The notes under the pieces are model-generated. The model did not search any database, was not told where the DNA came from, and worked only from the letters and a program-made list of their open reading frames with translations. A stretch of DNA of 39,077 bases from Myxococcales bacterium (GTDB taxonomy: Bacteria > Myxococcota > Myxococcia > Myxococcales > Myxococcaceae): NCBI GenBank assembly GCA_030681895.1, contig JAUXRI010000056.1, positions 1-39,077 on the forward strand, read 5' to 3'. Made by a program: the position numbers and the translations under genes. How positions within the stretch are numbered: position 1 is the first letter of the stretch; each line of letters starts with the position of its first letter. Positions 1 to 6,985 of this stretch are shown piece by piece.

Positions 1-16
1 ACTGAGCTATCTGGGC
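1..16 (-). tRNA. tRNA 5' fragment at window edge, probably Thr(GGT)
   Basis: Read on the minus strand, the first 16 bases give a seven-base acceptor strand (GCCCAGA) followed by TAGCTCAGT, the standard start of a tRNA with its D-stem. The rest lies outside the window, so the anticodon is not visible. The Thr-Tyr-Gly order upstream matches the conserved thrU-tyrU-glyT-thrT-tuf arrangement, so Thr(GGT) followed by tuf is the expected continuation. That identity is inferred from synteny only. Confidence 0.45.
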
Positions 17-109
17 ACTGCTTGCATCACTGCGACTGCTGCTTCGAACTGCCTTGCTGCGACTGCTCTACGACAACTCGTGCGGCGCCCTGCTACTTCG
101 TTCTGCGTG

Positions 110-182
110 AGCGGGGAACGGGATTCGAACCCGCGACATTCAGCTTGGAAGGCTGACGCTCTACCAGCTGAGCTATCCCCGC
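110..182 (-). tRNA. tRNA-Gly(TCC)
   Basis: The minus strand folds as a 73-base cloverleaf. The acceptor GCGGGGA pairs with TCCCCGC, a D-arm with TAGCTCAGCTGG follows, the anticodon loop CTTCCAA carries TCC, and the T-arm contains GGTTCGAATCC. The discriminator is U, as is usual for bacterial tRNA-Gly. CCA is not encoded. It is the third tRNA of the minus-strand cluster. Confidence 0.96.
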
Positions 183-191
183 GTGCTGGTG

Positions 192-275
192 TGGAGGGGG
201 GTGGATTCGAACCACCGAAGGTCTGGGACCGACAGATTTACAGTCTGTTGCCGTTGGCCACTTGGCTACCCCTCC
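192..275 (-). tRNA. tRNA-Tyr(GTA)
   Basis: An 84-base class II tRNA with a long variable arm. The acceptor GGAGGGG pairs with CCCCTCC, the discriminator is A, the anticodon loop CTGTAAA carries GTA, and the T-arm contains GGTTCGAATCC. The long variable arm plus GTA identifies tRNA-Tyr. It sits nine bases from tRNA-Gly and is surely co-transcribed with it. Confidence 0.96.
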
Positions 276-307
276 GAGCGAAACTATTCAGTTGTCTTTG
301 CCCATCT

Positions 308-380
308 GGCCGGCGGCGGGATTCGAACCCGCGACCTACTGATTACAAATCAGGTGCTCTACCAGCTGAGCTACACCGGC
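308..380 (-). tRNA. tRNA-Thr(TGT)
   Basis: A 73-base cloverleaf. The acceptor GCCGGTG pairs with CGCCGGC, the anticodon loop TTTGTAA carries TGT, and the T-arm contains GGTTCGAATCC. It is the promoter-proximal tRNA of the Thr-Tyr-Gly-(Thr) cluster. CCA is not encoded in register; the discriminator reads C, which is unusual for Thr and may mean the 3' end should be placed one base differently. Confidence 0.95.
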
Positions 381-437
381 AAGGCTCCAGAACTTCTTGG
401 GAAAACCTGCCACCCCGGGGCTGCGAGGGCGGCGCTC

Positions 438-465
438 CTTATTCATGTGGGAAAGAGCAAGTCAA
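438..465 (-). promoter_or_regulatory. candidate promoter of the tRNA cluster
   Basis: On the minus strand, TTGACT (460-465) is followed after 16 bases by AATAAG (438-443), about 55 bases upstream of tRNA-Thr. The -35 matches five of six sigma-70 consensus bases and the -10 four of six. The local A+T content is also higher than in the surroundings. There is no experimental support. Confidence 0.4.
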
Positions 466-499
466 GCGTTGAAGACGAGCACCCGCTGCTGGGCTGACT

Positions 500-602
500 G
501 TTTCATTGGCTCCGCTGCAAGCCCCGCTTCGCCTCCGACGGGGCCGCTCGTTTCATTGGCTCCGCTGCAAGCCCCGCTTCGCCTCCGGCTACGGGGCCGC
601 TC
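500..602. repeat. tandem 50-bp duplication across the 3' end of rlmB
   Basis: Copy 1 (500-549) and copy 2 (550-602) share 38 identical bases beginning GTTTCATTGGCTCCGC and a further 12 identical bases (ACGGGGCCGCTC). They differ by a three-base insertion (588-590) in copy 2. The rlmB stop codon (minus strand TAG, 589-591) overlaps that insertion, so the copy without the insertion has no stop in this frame. The duplication is direct and recent-looking. Confidence 0.9.
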
Positions 603-1767
603 CGCTGGGTGCACTCGCTTCGGCGCGAGCCCCAGGGCTTTTCGGCTGGCGGCGACGCATCACCTCGGCGAGCAGCACTGCGGCCGAGACCGACGCGTTG
701 AGCGAGGCGACCTGCCCGAGCATCGGAATGCGCACGAGGTAGTCGCAGTGCTCGAGGATGCCGCGACGAACGCCAGCGCCTTCTGCGCCCACGACGATGG
801 TGATGGGCCCGTCGAGGCGAGCGCTCCACAACGTCTCTTCACCGGTGGGCTCGGCCGCGACCGACCAGTACCCAGCAGCCTTCAGCTCTTCGAGCGCACG
901 CGCGAGGTTGGTGACGCGCGCGATCTTCGTGTGCGCGGTCGCGCCAGCAGACGCCTTCGCGACCACGCCCGTGACGGCGGCCGCGCGATCCTTCGCGATG
1001 ACGATGCCGTCGGCGCCGAGCGCATGGGCTGAGCGGATGATCGCACCGAGGTTCATCGGGTCCTGAATACCGTCGAGCATGACGATGAGCCCGGGCCGAC
1101 CATGCATCTTCGCCGCGGAGAGGATCTGCTCGAGGGTCGAGTAGTCGAACTGCCGCACCTCGGCGACGACGCCCTGGTGAACCGACTTCGGCGCCATGCC
1201 GTCGAGGCGAACGCGATCGACCCGATCGACCCGAATGCCGTGCGCGCTCGCGCGGCTGAAGATCTCACCGGCGATCGACTCCTTGAGGCCCTGCTCCTGA
1301 ACGCTCAGTCGATCGATCTGCCCGGGCTTGCCGCGCAGCAGCTCGAGCACCGGGTTGATGCCGTAGACGTAGCGGTCGTCACCGTACGAGCGAGGGCCGT
1401 CGGTGGGCTCGTCGCGACGCGCAGGCTCCACGCGCCGTGACGGGCGCTCGACCGGCGTGCGATCGGACTGCTCGAACGAACGCGGCGACGGCGGTCGGCG
1501 ATCATCACCACGCGGCGGCCTGCGATCGTCACCACGAGGTGGCCGGCGGTCAGCACCGCGCGCGCCTCGATCATCACGTCGAGGCGGCTTCTTCTTCGCG
1601 CCAAACGCTCCAGCCACGCGCTCGAACGGAGCCCGCTTTCCCGGAGGCGCCGACCGCTTCCCTGCAGGTCGTTTCCCGAACTTCGACGCCCCACCCTCTG
1701 TCCTGCTGCCGAAGCGCTTCAATTGACCGTCACCGGGAACGACAGGGTCTTCGTCTGGCGAGCGCAC
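589..1767 (-). CDS. rlmB: 23S rRNA (guanosine-2'-O-)methyltransferase RlmB/TrmH family with long basic N-terminal tail
   Basis: This SPOUT-fold enzyme would methylate a conserved guanosine ribose in 23S rRNA using S-adenosylmethionine, in the cytoplasm. The C-terminal ~250 residues hold a substrate-binding domain (from YGINPVLELLRG) and the SPOUT domain with its three motifs: NLGAIIRSAHALGADG, the GAEGAGVR glycine loop, and IPMLGQVASLNASVSAA. The first ~140 residues are a disordered Arg/Asp-rich tail with three near-identical GDDRRPPR units; this is longer than the usual RlmB of about 250 residues. The open frame begins at a GTG (1767) inside the preceding gene. A TTG at 1722, overlapping that gene's TGA, is a plausible alternative start. 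The 3' end lies in a tandem duplication. Family assignment is firm; the exact rRNA target is inferred. Confidence 0.92.
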   Translation of the reverse strand: MRSPDEDPVVPGDGQLKRFGSRTEGGASKFGKRPAGKRSAPPGKRAPFERVAGAFGAKKKPPRRDDRGARGADRRPPRGDDRRPPRGDDRRPPSPRSFEQSDRTPVERPSRRVEPARRDEPTDGPRSYGDDRYVYGINPVLELLRGKPGQIDRLSVQEQGLKESIAGEIFSRASAHGIRVDRVDRVRLDGMAPKSVHQGVVAEVRQFDYSTLEQILSAAKMHGRPGLIVMLDGIQDPMNLGAIIRSAHALGADGIVIAKDRAAAVTGVVAKASAGATAHTKIARVTNLARALEELKAAGYWSVAAEPTGEETLWSARLDGPITIVVGAEGAGVRRGILEHCDYLVRIPMLGQVASLNASVSAAVLLAEVMRRRQPKSPGARAEASAPSGAAP

Positions 1768-2150
1768 ACCTTCTCGGTGCAGATGAAGAACGTCATCTTC
1801 GCGTCGACCGACGCCTTGCCAGCGCCCGACGGCGTGAAGCCGACCTCGAAACGCGGATCGGGGAACTCGGCAGAGCCCTCGGCCTTCTTCACCAGCGAAT
1901 CAGCGAGCGTGATCTTCTCTTTGTCGAGCTTCGCGTCCTTGCTCGAGAGCTCGATGCGAAGCGGCGCCTCGTCGGACACGTGCGCGCCGTTCTTCGCCTT
2001 GATGGCGATGACGATCTTCCCCTTCTCGCCGGCCTTCAGAGCGATCGAGGAGCCATCGGTCTTCACGTCGTAGAGCGACGTCACGTCAGGGTCAGCCGCG
2101 AGCACGATCGCCGCTCCCATCGACACCACCAGCATCACCAATCGATTCAT
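1719..2150 (-). CDS. secreted DsbD-alpha-like protein
   Basis: A 143-residue exported protein. The ATG at 2150 is chosen because GGAGAG lies eight bases upstream and it opens a typical signal peptide (MNRLVMLVVSMG, then a hydrophobic core, predicted cut after VLA). The mature part is a small beta-rich domain ending FFICTEKVCARQ; this paired-cysteine C-x4-C motif resembles the N-terminal periplasmic domain of DsbD-type thiol:disulfide reductases. No membrane segments or thioredoxin domain follow, so it is a free-standing domain. It ends inside the 5' part of rlmB and lies 19 bases after the ATP-grasp gene, so the three genes are probably one operon. Redox function is inferred from the cysteine motif only. 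Confidence 0.75.
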   Translation of the reverse strand: MNRLVMLVVSMGAAIVLAADPDVTSLYDVKTDGSSIALKAGEKGKIVIAIKAKNGAHVSDEAPLRIELSSKDAKLDKEKITLADSLVKKAEGSAEFPDPRFEVGFTPSGAGKASVDAKMTFFICTEKVCARQTKTLSFPVTVN

Positions 2151-2169
2151 GTTCGTCACTCTCCCACCT

Positions 2170-3063
2170 TCATGAGCTGCTTTGTACCGCACGCGAGGCG
2201 ACGAGCTGCTCGCCCCGCTCGATGATCAGGCTCGCGAGATCCTGCTCGGTCGCGAGCTCGAGTTCTGGAATCGACGGCACCGCGTTGACGTCGGCCACTC
2301 TCGCCCAGCGGCCTTCGATCACGTCGACCGAGCAGACCTCGAGCGAACACGCGCGGGCGGCCTTCTCTGCGAGCGCGCGCACGTCGGCCGAAGGAACGCA
2401 CCGCTCGAGCCGATCGAACTGACCGAGGTTGCGTGCAGCCCGGCCAGGCTTCGACACCCGGTTGACTGCGGCGACGACCGTTCCTCCGACGACCAGGAGC
2501 TGCAGATCGCGTTGCCCCGGGCGAATCGACTCCTGCATCACCACGTCGTGGCCGAGTCCCAGCACGGCTTCGAGCGCCGCCTCGAGCGACTGCATCGACT
2601 CGCAGAGCATCACGCGGCGTTGTTCACTCTGGGCGAGGAGCTTCACGACGACCGGCAGCCCCGACACGCGCGAGACGAGCGACTTGAGCGCCTTCGCATC
2701 GCGGGCCAGCACCGTTCTCGGCACGGGCACGCCGCGGCTGGCGAGACGTTGCAGACAGCGCAGCAGGTTGCGGCTCACGCCGATCGCGTCGGCGCCGTTG
2801 AGCGAGCGCGCGCCCTGGGCTTCGAGCTGCTCCACCATCGGCAACGCGAACGCAGCGACGTTGGACGCGAAGCGCGGAAGCACGAGATCGGGCGTGCGCA
2901 TCAGCTTGTACGCCCGCACGAGGCGACCTGGTCGCGCGCCGAGTTGGAGCTGCAACGACGTCGGGTCGACACACCGAACGTGATGCCCGCGAGCGCGCGC
3001 CGCTTCCATCAACCGCCGGGTTGACGCGATCTTGCTCGAGCGTGAGAGGACGACGACGCGCAT
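2170..3063 (-). CDS. RimK-like ATP-grasp ligase
   Basis: A 297-residue protein with the RimK layout: an N-terminal alpha/beta domain (MRVVVLSRS, with DLVLPRFA), then an ATP-grasp fold. Visible ATP-grasp elements are VVVKLL (ATP-binding lysine), VVMQESIR followed by RDLQLLVVGG, GRAARNLGQF in the place of the RimK glycine loop, and VDVIEGRWARVADVNAVPS at the metal site. The usual Glu before the metal-binding Asn is Asp here (ADVN). The family ligates amino acids or peptides to a carboxylate through an acyl-phosphate; the substrate cannot be read from sequence. ATG start with AAGG five bases upstream. First gene of the operon with the DsbD-alpha-like gene and rlmB, divergent from the CglB-like genes. 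Confidence 0.85.
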   Translation of the reverse strand: MRVVVLSRSSKIASTRRLMEAARARGHHVRCVDPTSLQLQLGARPGRLVRAYKLMRTPDLVLPRFASNVAAFALPMVEQLEAQGARSLNGADAIGVSRNLLRCLQRLASRGVPVPRTVLARDAKALKSLVSRVSGLPVVVKLLAQSEQRRVMLCESMQSLEAALEAVLGLGHDVVMQESIRPGQRDLQLLVVGGTVVAAVNRVSKPGRAARNLGQFDRLERCVPSADVRALAEKAARACSLEVCSVDVIEGRWARVADVNAVPSIPELELATEQDLASLIIERGEQLVASRAVQSSS

Positions 3064-3136
3064 GCACCTTGCCCTTACACGGTTGCGACGGCCCCCGGCT
3101 CACGGAAATTTCGGCGCTTCGCGTGACGGGCCGCTG

Positions 3137-3158
3137 GCGCTGTCAGCGCACGTGACAG
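3137..3158. promoter_or_regulatory. overlapping inverted repeats in divergent intergenic region
   Basis: Two overlapping symmetric elements lie between the ATP-grasp gene and the first CglB-like gene. GCGCTG-T-CAGCGC covers 3137-3149, and CTGTCA-N7-TGACAG covers 3140-3158. They sit 74-95 bases upstream of one start and 111-132 bases upstream of the other. They are a candidate operator for either direction; the binding protein is unknown. Confidence 0.4.
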
Positions 3159-3268
3159 TGGAGCACCGACGAACCAGTCGAAATCACTCAACTTCGGACG
3201 GATGTAGCCCTTGCGGTCCTCGAGGAAGACCTCCGACACTTCACCTCGCCGATCACCCCGGGAGCCTC

Positions 3269-4423
3269 ATGCGAACCGCGTCCTTCATCGCTGCGCTCAC
3301 GTTGCTGAGCTGTCAGGCGTACCAGTTCGAGCCAGTCGTTCCGGTCACGATCGTGATCTCCGAAGAGGTGTTCGATCTCGCGCCGGTGCTCAAACCCAAC
3401 GTCATGCTGGCTGTCGATCGATCGGGGTCCATGGGCGGGCAGCTCGATGCGGCCTGCACGACGAACTGCGCGACGCGCATGAGCGAGCTGAAACAAGCCG
3501 TGGCCACGTTCGCGACGCTTGCCGACGATCGGGTGCGGCTCGGCCTCACGACCTTCCCGAAAGATCCGACCGCCTCGATGTCGGGAGCCGAGGCCTCGTG
3601 CCAGCCGGCGACCGAGGTCCGGGTGCCGCTCCCGGTGCCCGCGCGGGCCGATGACGCGCAGGCGAACCAGGCCAACCGCGTCACCACGATGCAGGTGAAC
3701 GCCGCGGTGCAGTCGCTTCAGCCTGCGGGCGGAACACCGACGGGCGCGACGCTCGCGTTCCTGACCACGCTTCTCGAGTTGAGGTCCTCCGACTTCCGAA
3801 ACGACTTCGTGCTGCTGCTCACGGACGGCCTGCCGAACTGCAACGCGAACAACCCGAACGACTTCGTGCAGAGCGCGGCGCAGTGCCGGTGTCAGACCGG
3901 CGGTGGTGACTGCAGCAGCCCCGACACGCGGCGGCGCGGCTGTCTCGACGCGGACGCGACGGTGGCGCAGGTCGAACGCCTCGCGACTGCGGGCGTGAAG
4001 ACGATCGTCGTGGGGTTCGGGGCCGACACCAATCAAGCCGATGCGCGCGAGGTGCTGGAGCGTCTGGCGCTTGCAGGCCGTGTCCCGCGCACGTGCACGA
4101 TGGACTCGGAGTGCGGCGCAGGCGATCGCTGCTCCACCGGCCAGTGCGGGCGCTGGTCGTTCCAGGCGTCGAACCGCGCCGAGCTCGAGCAGGTGCTCAC
4201 GACCGTGCTGACCGGCTTGACCCCCGCGAGGTGCACCCGCCCGCTGCCCGACCGGCCCGTCACTCGGGAAGCGGTCAATCTGATCGTCGGCGGGCGCTCC
4301 ATCGCGCGAGGGCCGCAGACCTGGGACCTCACGGCCGACAATCGCCAGATCGAGCTTGCGCAGGCGTTCTGCGAGGCCAACACCGGCGCGACGCTCCAGG
4401 TGCGCGTGGCCGGTTCCCCTTGA
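3269..4423 (+). CDS. CglB-like VWA-domain lipoprotein (first of tandem pair)
   Basis: A 384-residue outer-membrane-type lipoprotein. The start is the ATG behind GGGAG, because it opens a lipoprotein signal (lipobox TLLSC, Cys15); the frame extends further upstream but without a signal. The mature protein has a VWA fold with an intact MIDAS metal site: DRSGS (Asp50, Ser52, Ser54), GGTPTG (about 155-159) and LLTDG (Asp186). Many cysteines surround CRCQTGGGDC and CTMDSECGAGDRC. The order and the post-lipobox motif CQAYQFEPV match the gliding adhesin CglB of Myxococcus, which is surface-exposed and binds metal like an integrin I-domain. Its paralogue follows 57 bases later, so they probably share a transcript. 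Paralogy is seen; adhesin function is inferred. Confidence 0.85.
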   Translation: MRTASFIAALTLLSCQAYQFEPVVPVTIVISEEVFDLAPVLKPNVMLAVDRSGSMGGQLDAACTTNCATRMSELKQAVATFATLADDRVRLGLTTFPKDPTASMSGAEASCQPATEVRVPLPVPARADDAQANQANRVTTMQVNAAVQSLQPAGGTPTGATLAFLTTLLELRSSDFRNDFVLLLTDGLPNCNANNPNDFVQSAAQCRCQTGGGDCSSPDTRRRGCLDADATVAQVERLATAGVKTIVVGFGADTNQADAREVLERLALAGRVPRTCTMDSECGAGDRCSTGQCGRWSFQASNRAELEQVLTTVLTGLTPARCTRPLPDRPVTREAVNLIVGGRSIARGPQTWDLTADNRQIELAQAFCEANTGATLQVRVAGSP

Positions 4424-4480
4424 GCCGTTCTGCGACCTGAGCGACTCTCACTCCCGTTCCGTTGTCCGAAGGAAACTCCG

Positions 4481-5716
4481 ATGACCCGATTCCTCGTCCC
4501 CGCCGTGCTCTTCGCGACCGCCTGTCAGACGTATGACTTCGAGCCGGTCACGCCCATCGCGATCTCGCAGACGACGCAGACGAAAAACGTGGTGGCGAGA
4601 AACCTCAAGCCGAACCTGATGATCCTCGTCGACAAGTCGGGCTCGATGAACGCGCCGATCAACTCGAGTACGCCGAGTTGCGGGAACTGCAGCGGAGACA
4701 ACTGTCCGGCAACCTGTCCCACCCGAGTCACCGAGCTCAAGACAGCGATGGGTCAATTCCTGTCGACGTCCGCGACGGTGGCACGAATGGGCCTCGCGTT
4801 CTTCCCGGCCGATCCAGTCTGCGCTCCGACGGCCAGAATCGCGGTTGACCTTCCGGCTCCGTCGATCAGCGACACAGACTCGGCCCCCCTGACCGCCAAC
4901 GCGACCGCAGTGAACACCCAGATTCAGGCAATGCGCTCTGCGCCGGGCTCGATGGTGCAGGTGATCGGCGGGACCCCCACGGGCGGTTCGCTCTCGTTCC
5001 TCGGCTCGTACGCGCCGCTCCTCGATGACCGGGACAATCGTCAGGACTTCGTGCTCCTGTTGACGGACGGTCTGCCCAACTGCAACAGCAACAACACGCT
5101 TTCGTGCAGTTCGATGCCGCCTCCGCCCGCGACCCTCTGTACCCTCGGCATCGGCGGGAACGGCTGCACCGGCACGTTCTGCCGCGCCGGGTACCTCGAC
5201 AAGGACGGCGTCGTGACGGCGGTGCAGCAGCTGCGCTCACGCAACGTCAGCACCATCGTCGTCGGCTTCGGCGCCGACTTCGCGAGCCCCGAGGCGCTCG
5301 ACGTTCTGAACGGGATGGCTGCGGAAGGTGGCTTCGGTCGCAAGTGCCCGATGGGAACCAACGCGGAGTGCGGCAGCAACAACACCTGCCTCCCCGCCGT
5401 CGGTGGCGCAACGAGGTTCTGCCAGAAGCAGTTCTACGCAGCTGCCAATGCGACCGAGCTCGCCACGGCGCTCGCCGACATCCAGAACCTGATCGGCATG
5501 GGCGACCCCTGCAACTTCAGCCTCTCGGATCGGCCAACCGACGACCGTTTCCTCGCGGTGATCATCAATGGACAGACGACGACCAAGGGGCCGAACACCT
5601 GGTCGCTCTTGCCCACGGGCGCGGTGCAGTTCGCAGGGCAGCTCTGCGACCGCGTGAAGTCGTCGACGACGGCTGAGCCGCTCAAGGTCGAGTTCCGAAT
5701 CGTCAGCACGCTCTAA
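4481..5716 (+). CDS. cglB: CglB-like VWA-domain gliding-motility lipoprotein (second of tandem pair)
   Basis: A 411-residue lipoprotein with signal MTRFLVPAVLFATAC (Cys15) and the post-lipobox motif CQTYDFEPV. The VWA domain keeps the MIDAS residues DKSGS (51-55), GGTPTGG and LLLTDGLPNC. The Cys-rich inserts CGNCSGDNCPATC and CPMGTNAECG are probably disulfide-bonded. Length and N-terminus match the CglB adhesin, which couples the inner-membrane Agl-Glt gliding machinery to the substratum, better than the upstream copy does. AAGGA lies about eight bases before the ATG. The two proteins align over their whole length, including a shared C-terminal region with DRP and a GPxTW motif, so this is a tandem duplication. 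Which copy is the functional CglB orthologue cannot be settled here. Confidence 0.85.
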   Translation: MTRFLVPAVLFATACQTYDFEPVTPIAISQTTQTKNVVARNLKPNLMILVDKSGSMNAPINSSTPSCGNCSGDNCPATCPTRVTELKTAMGQFLSTSATVARMGLAFFPADPVCAPTARIAVDLPAPSISDTDSAPLTANATAVNTQIQAMRSAPGSMVQVIGGTPTGGSLSFLGSYAPLLDDRDNRQDFVLLLTDGLPNCNSNNTLSCSSMPPPPATLCTLGIGGNGCTGTFCRAGYLDKDGVVTAVQQLRSRNVSTIVVGFGADFASPEALDVLNGMAAEGGFGRKCPMGTNAECGSNNTCLPAVGGATRFCQKQFYAAANATELATALADIQNLIGMGDPCNFSLSDRPTDDRFLAVIINGQTTTKGPNTWSLLPTGAVQFAGQLCDRVKSSTTAEPLKVEFRIVSTL

Positions 5717-5862
5717 GCACCGCGCTGGCCAGCTTCGAGCGCCTCGGCGTCGCCATTCTCCAGCACGTCGTCCGCGGCGAGCACGACTCCATTCGGCTCT
5801 CGGCGCACCACCCGCTTGGGGCGTCCGCCACTTACTTCGTGAAACCCGATCACTGCGGGCAT
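5713..5862 (-). CDS. possible 49-residue small protein or gene remnant
   Basis: A short minus-strand frame begins MPAVIGFHEVSGGRPKR and ends EALEAGQRGA. Its codon use is like that of real genes here (G or C in most third positions). It is in the same frame as the DsrE-like gene upstream. Between that gene's TAG (5938-5940) and this ATG there are no further stops, so the coding-like reading extends through about 75 bases without a start codon. It overlaps the 3' end of the second CglB-like gene by four bases, tail to tail. No Shine-Dalgarno is visible. It could be a small gene, or the severed C-terminal part of a formerly longer protein. Family not recognised. Confidence 0.35.
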   Translation of the reverse strand: MPAVIGFHEVSGGRPKRVVRREPNGVVLAADDVLENGDAEALEAGQRGA

Positions 5863-5937
5863 CAAGGCCCGTAGGACACGTCTGACAGCCCGGTCGAGCT
5901 CGACACCGTGCCGCCGAGCAACACCACGGTGCGCCGC

Positions 5938-6333
5938 CTAGAACGACAGCAGCCGGGCCTCGAGCGTCAACTTCCAGATCTCGGGTAGGCCAGCGACCTC
6001 GTCGAGGTGACGTTCGTGCAGGAGCTCCGCGGGATCGAGCCCACACAGCTTGACGGTGGTGTCGCAGGCGATCGCGCGCGCGCCCAGCTGCCGGGCGTCA
6101 TCGAGCATTCGAGCCGCGAGCGGGGCGCCGAGCCCTTCTCCACGGGTCGCGGCTGAAGACTCACGCTCGGTCAGCGGCTTTCCAAACGTGCCCCGAGACA
6201 GCGCGCGCAGCGCATCGAAGGCGAACACGTAGACGACCTCGTCGCCCATCGCGGTCGCCGTCAGCCCCAGCGAGGTGGCCTGCCACGCGGCCTCGTACCC
6301 GCCATTCGAAACGAAGATCACCAGACGAGACAT
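5938..6333 (-). CDS. DsrE/DsrF-like family protein
   Basis: A 131-residue cytoplasmic protein starting MSRLVIFVSNGGYEAAWQ, the first strand and glycine loop of the DsrE/DrsE fold. It has GDEVVYVFAFDAL in the second strand, and ARAIACDTTVKLCGLDP, which carries two cysteines where sulfur-relay members hold their active cysteine. Members move sulfur or act as small oligomeric regulators; no partner genes are nearby, so the role is open. The ATG at 6333 is chosen because everything before it is low-complexity antisense of the next gene. No ribosome site is visible, but a TACAGT hexamer lies eight bases upstream, consistent with a leaderless mRNA. Divergent from the secreted-protein gene. Confidence 0.75.
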   Translation of the reverse strand: MSRLVIFVSNGGYEAAWQATSLGLTATAMGDEVVYVFAFDALRALSRGTFGKPLTERESSAATRGEGLGAPLAARMLDDARQLGARAIACDTTVKLCGLDPAELLHERHLDEVAGLPEIWKLTLEARLLSF

Positions 6334-6341
6334 TGCCCGCG

Positions 6342-6347
6342 ACTGTA
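6342..6347 (-). promoter_or_regulatory. -10-like hexamer for the DsrE-like gene
   Basis: TACAGT on the minus strand is separated from the ATG at 6333 by eight bases, and there is no purine-rich ribosome site between. A transcript starting at or near the ATG is expected. A clear -35 element is not visible. Confidence 0.35.
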
Positions 6348-6421
6348 GCGGAGCCGCTAGACTCGCGCGCACGTCGTTCGTTTTGGGCCCCGGCCTGGGG
6401 GCCTTCTGGAGCCGCCCCGCG

Positions 6422-6985
6422 ATGGTCCCCACTCGTCGTCTTCTGTCGCTCTTCCTCTTCGCCGCGCCCCTCACCGCCCTCGCCACCGTCGTGATGGCGC
6501 TGTCGATGGAGGAGCTCACCAGCATGGCGCCCGTCGTCGTGCACGGCACCGTGCAGCGGTCCGTCACCAACTGGACGGAAGACAAACGCGGCATCTGGAC
6601 GTGGACCGAAGTCTCGGTGCGCGAGACGCTCAAGGGTCCCCGCGCGGCCACCGTGCTCGTGAAGCAGCCGGGCGGCGTGCTCCAGGGCATCGGGCAGAGC
6701 GTGTCGGGTGCGGCGCGGTTTCAGGAGGGCGAAGAGGTCGTCCTCTTCCTCGAGCCGGCTGTCGACGAGCGCAACGCGTACGTCGTGCTCGCGATGTCGG
6801 CCGGCAAGGTGACGCTGGAGCAGACGACAGGCCCGAAGGTGGCGCGACGGAACCTGGCGGGCCTGAGCTTCGCGCGCCGCGGAGCCCCTGGCGCGGTGGG
6901 CCCCGTCATCGAGCGCGAGACACTGGGCACTGCCGAGACGTTCCTCGCTCGCATTCGTGCGGCCGCGAAGGGAGGCGCGAAGTGA
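6422..6985 (+). CDS. secreted protein of unknown function, coupled to the matrixin gene
   Basis: A 187-residue exported protein with signal peptide MVPTRRLLSLFLFAAPLTALA. The mature part has SMEELTSMAPVVVHGTVQ, a tryptophan-rich strand (KRGIWTWTEVSV), and EGEEVVLFLEP; the pattern suggests a single beta-rich domain. The start is taken at the ATG that opens the signal. Its TGA overlaps the GTG of the next gene (GTGA), so the two are translationally coupled and may work together as an exported protease and an associated factor. A TAGACT hexamer at 6358-6363, with TTGCCC 19 bases before it, is a possible promoter. I do not recognise the domain with certainty. Confidence 0.75.
   Translation: MVPTRRLLSLFLFAAPLTALATVVMALSMEELTSMAPVVVHGTVQRSVTNWTEDKRGIWTWTEVSVRETLKGPRAATVLVKQPGGVLQGIGQSVSGAARFQEGEEVVLFLEPAVDERNAYVVLAMSAGKVTLEQTTGPKVARRNLAGLSFARRGAPGAVGPVIERETLGTAETFLARIRAAAKGGAK

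Noticed and set aside
1437..2225. 262-residue plus-strand frame opposite the rlmB start and the DsbD-alpha-like gene
   Set aside because: Antisense, composition not gene-like, and it crosses two well-supported genes.
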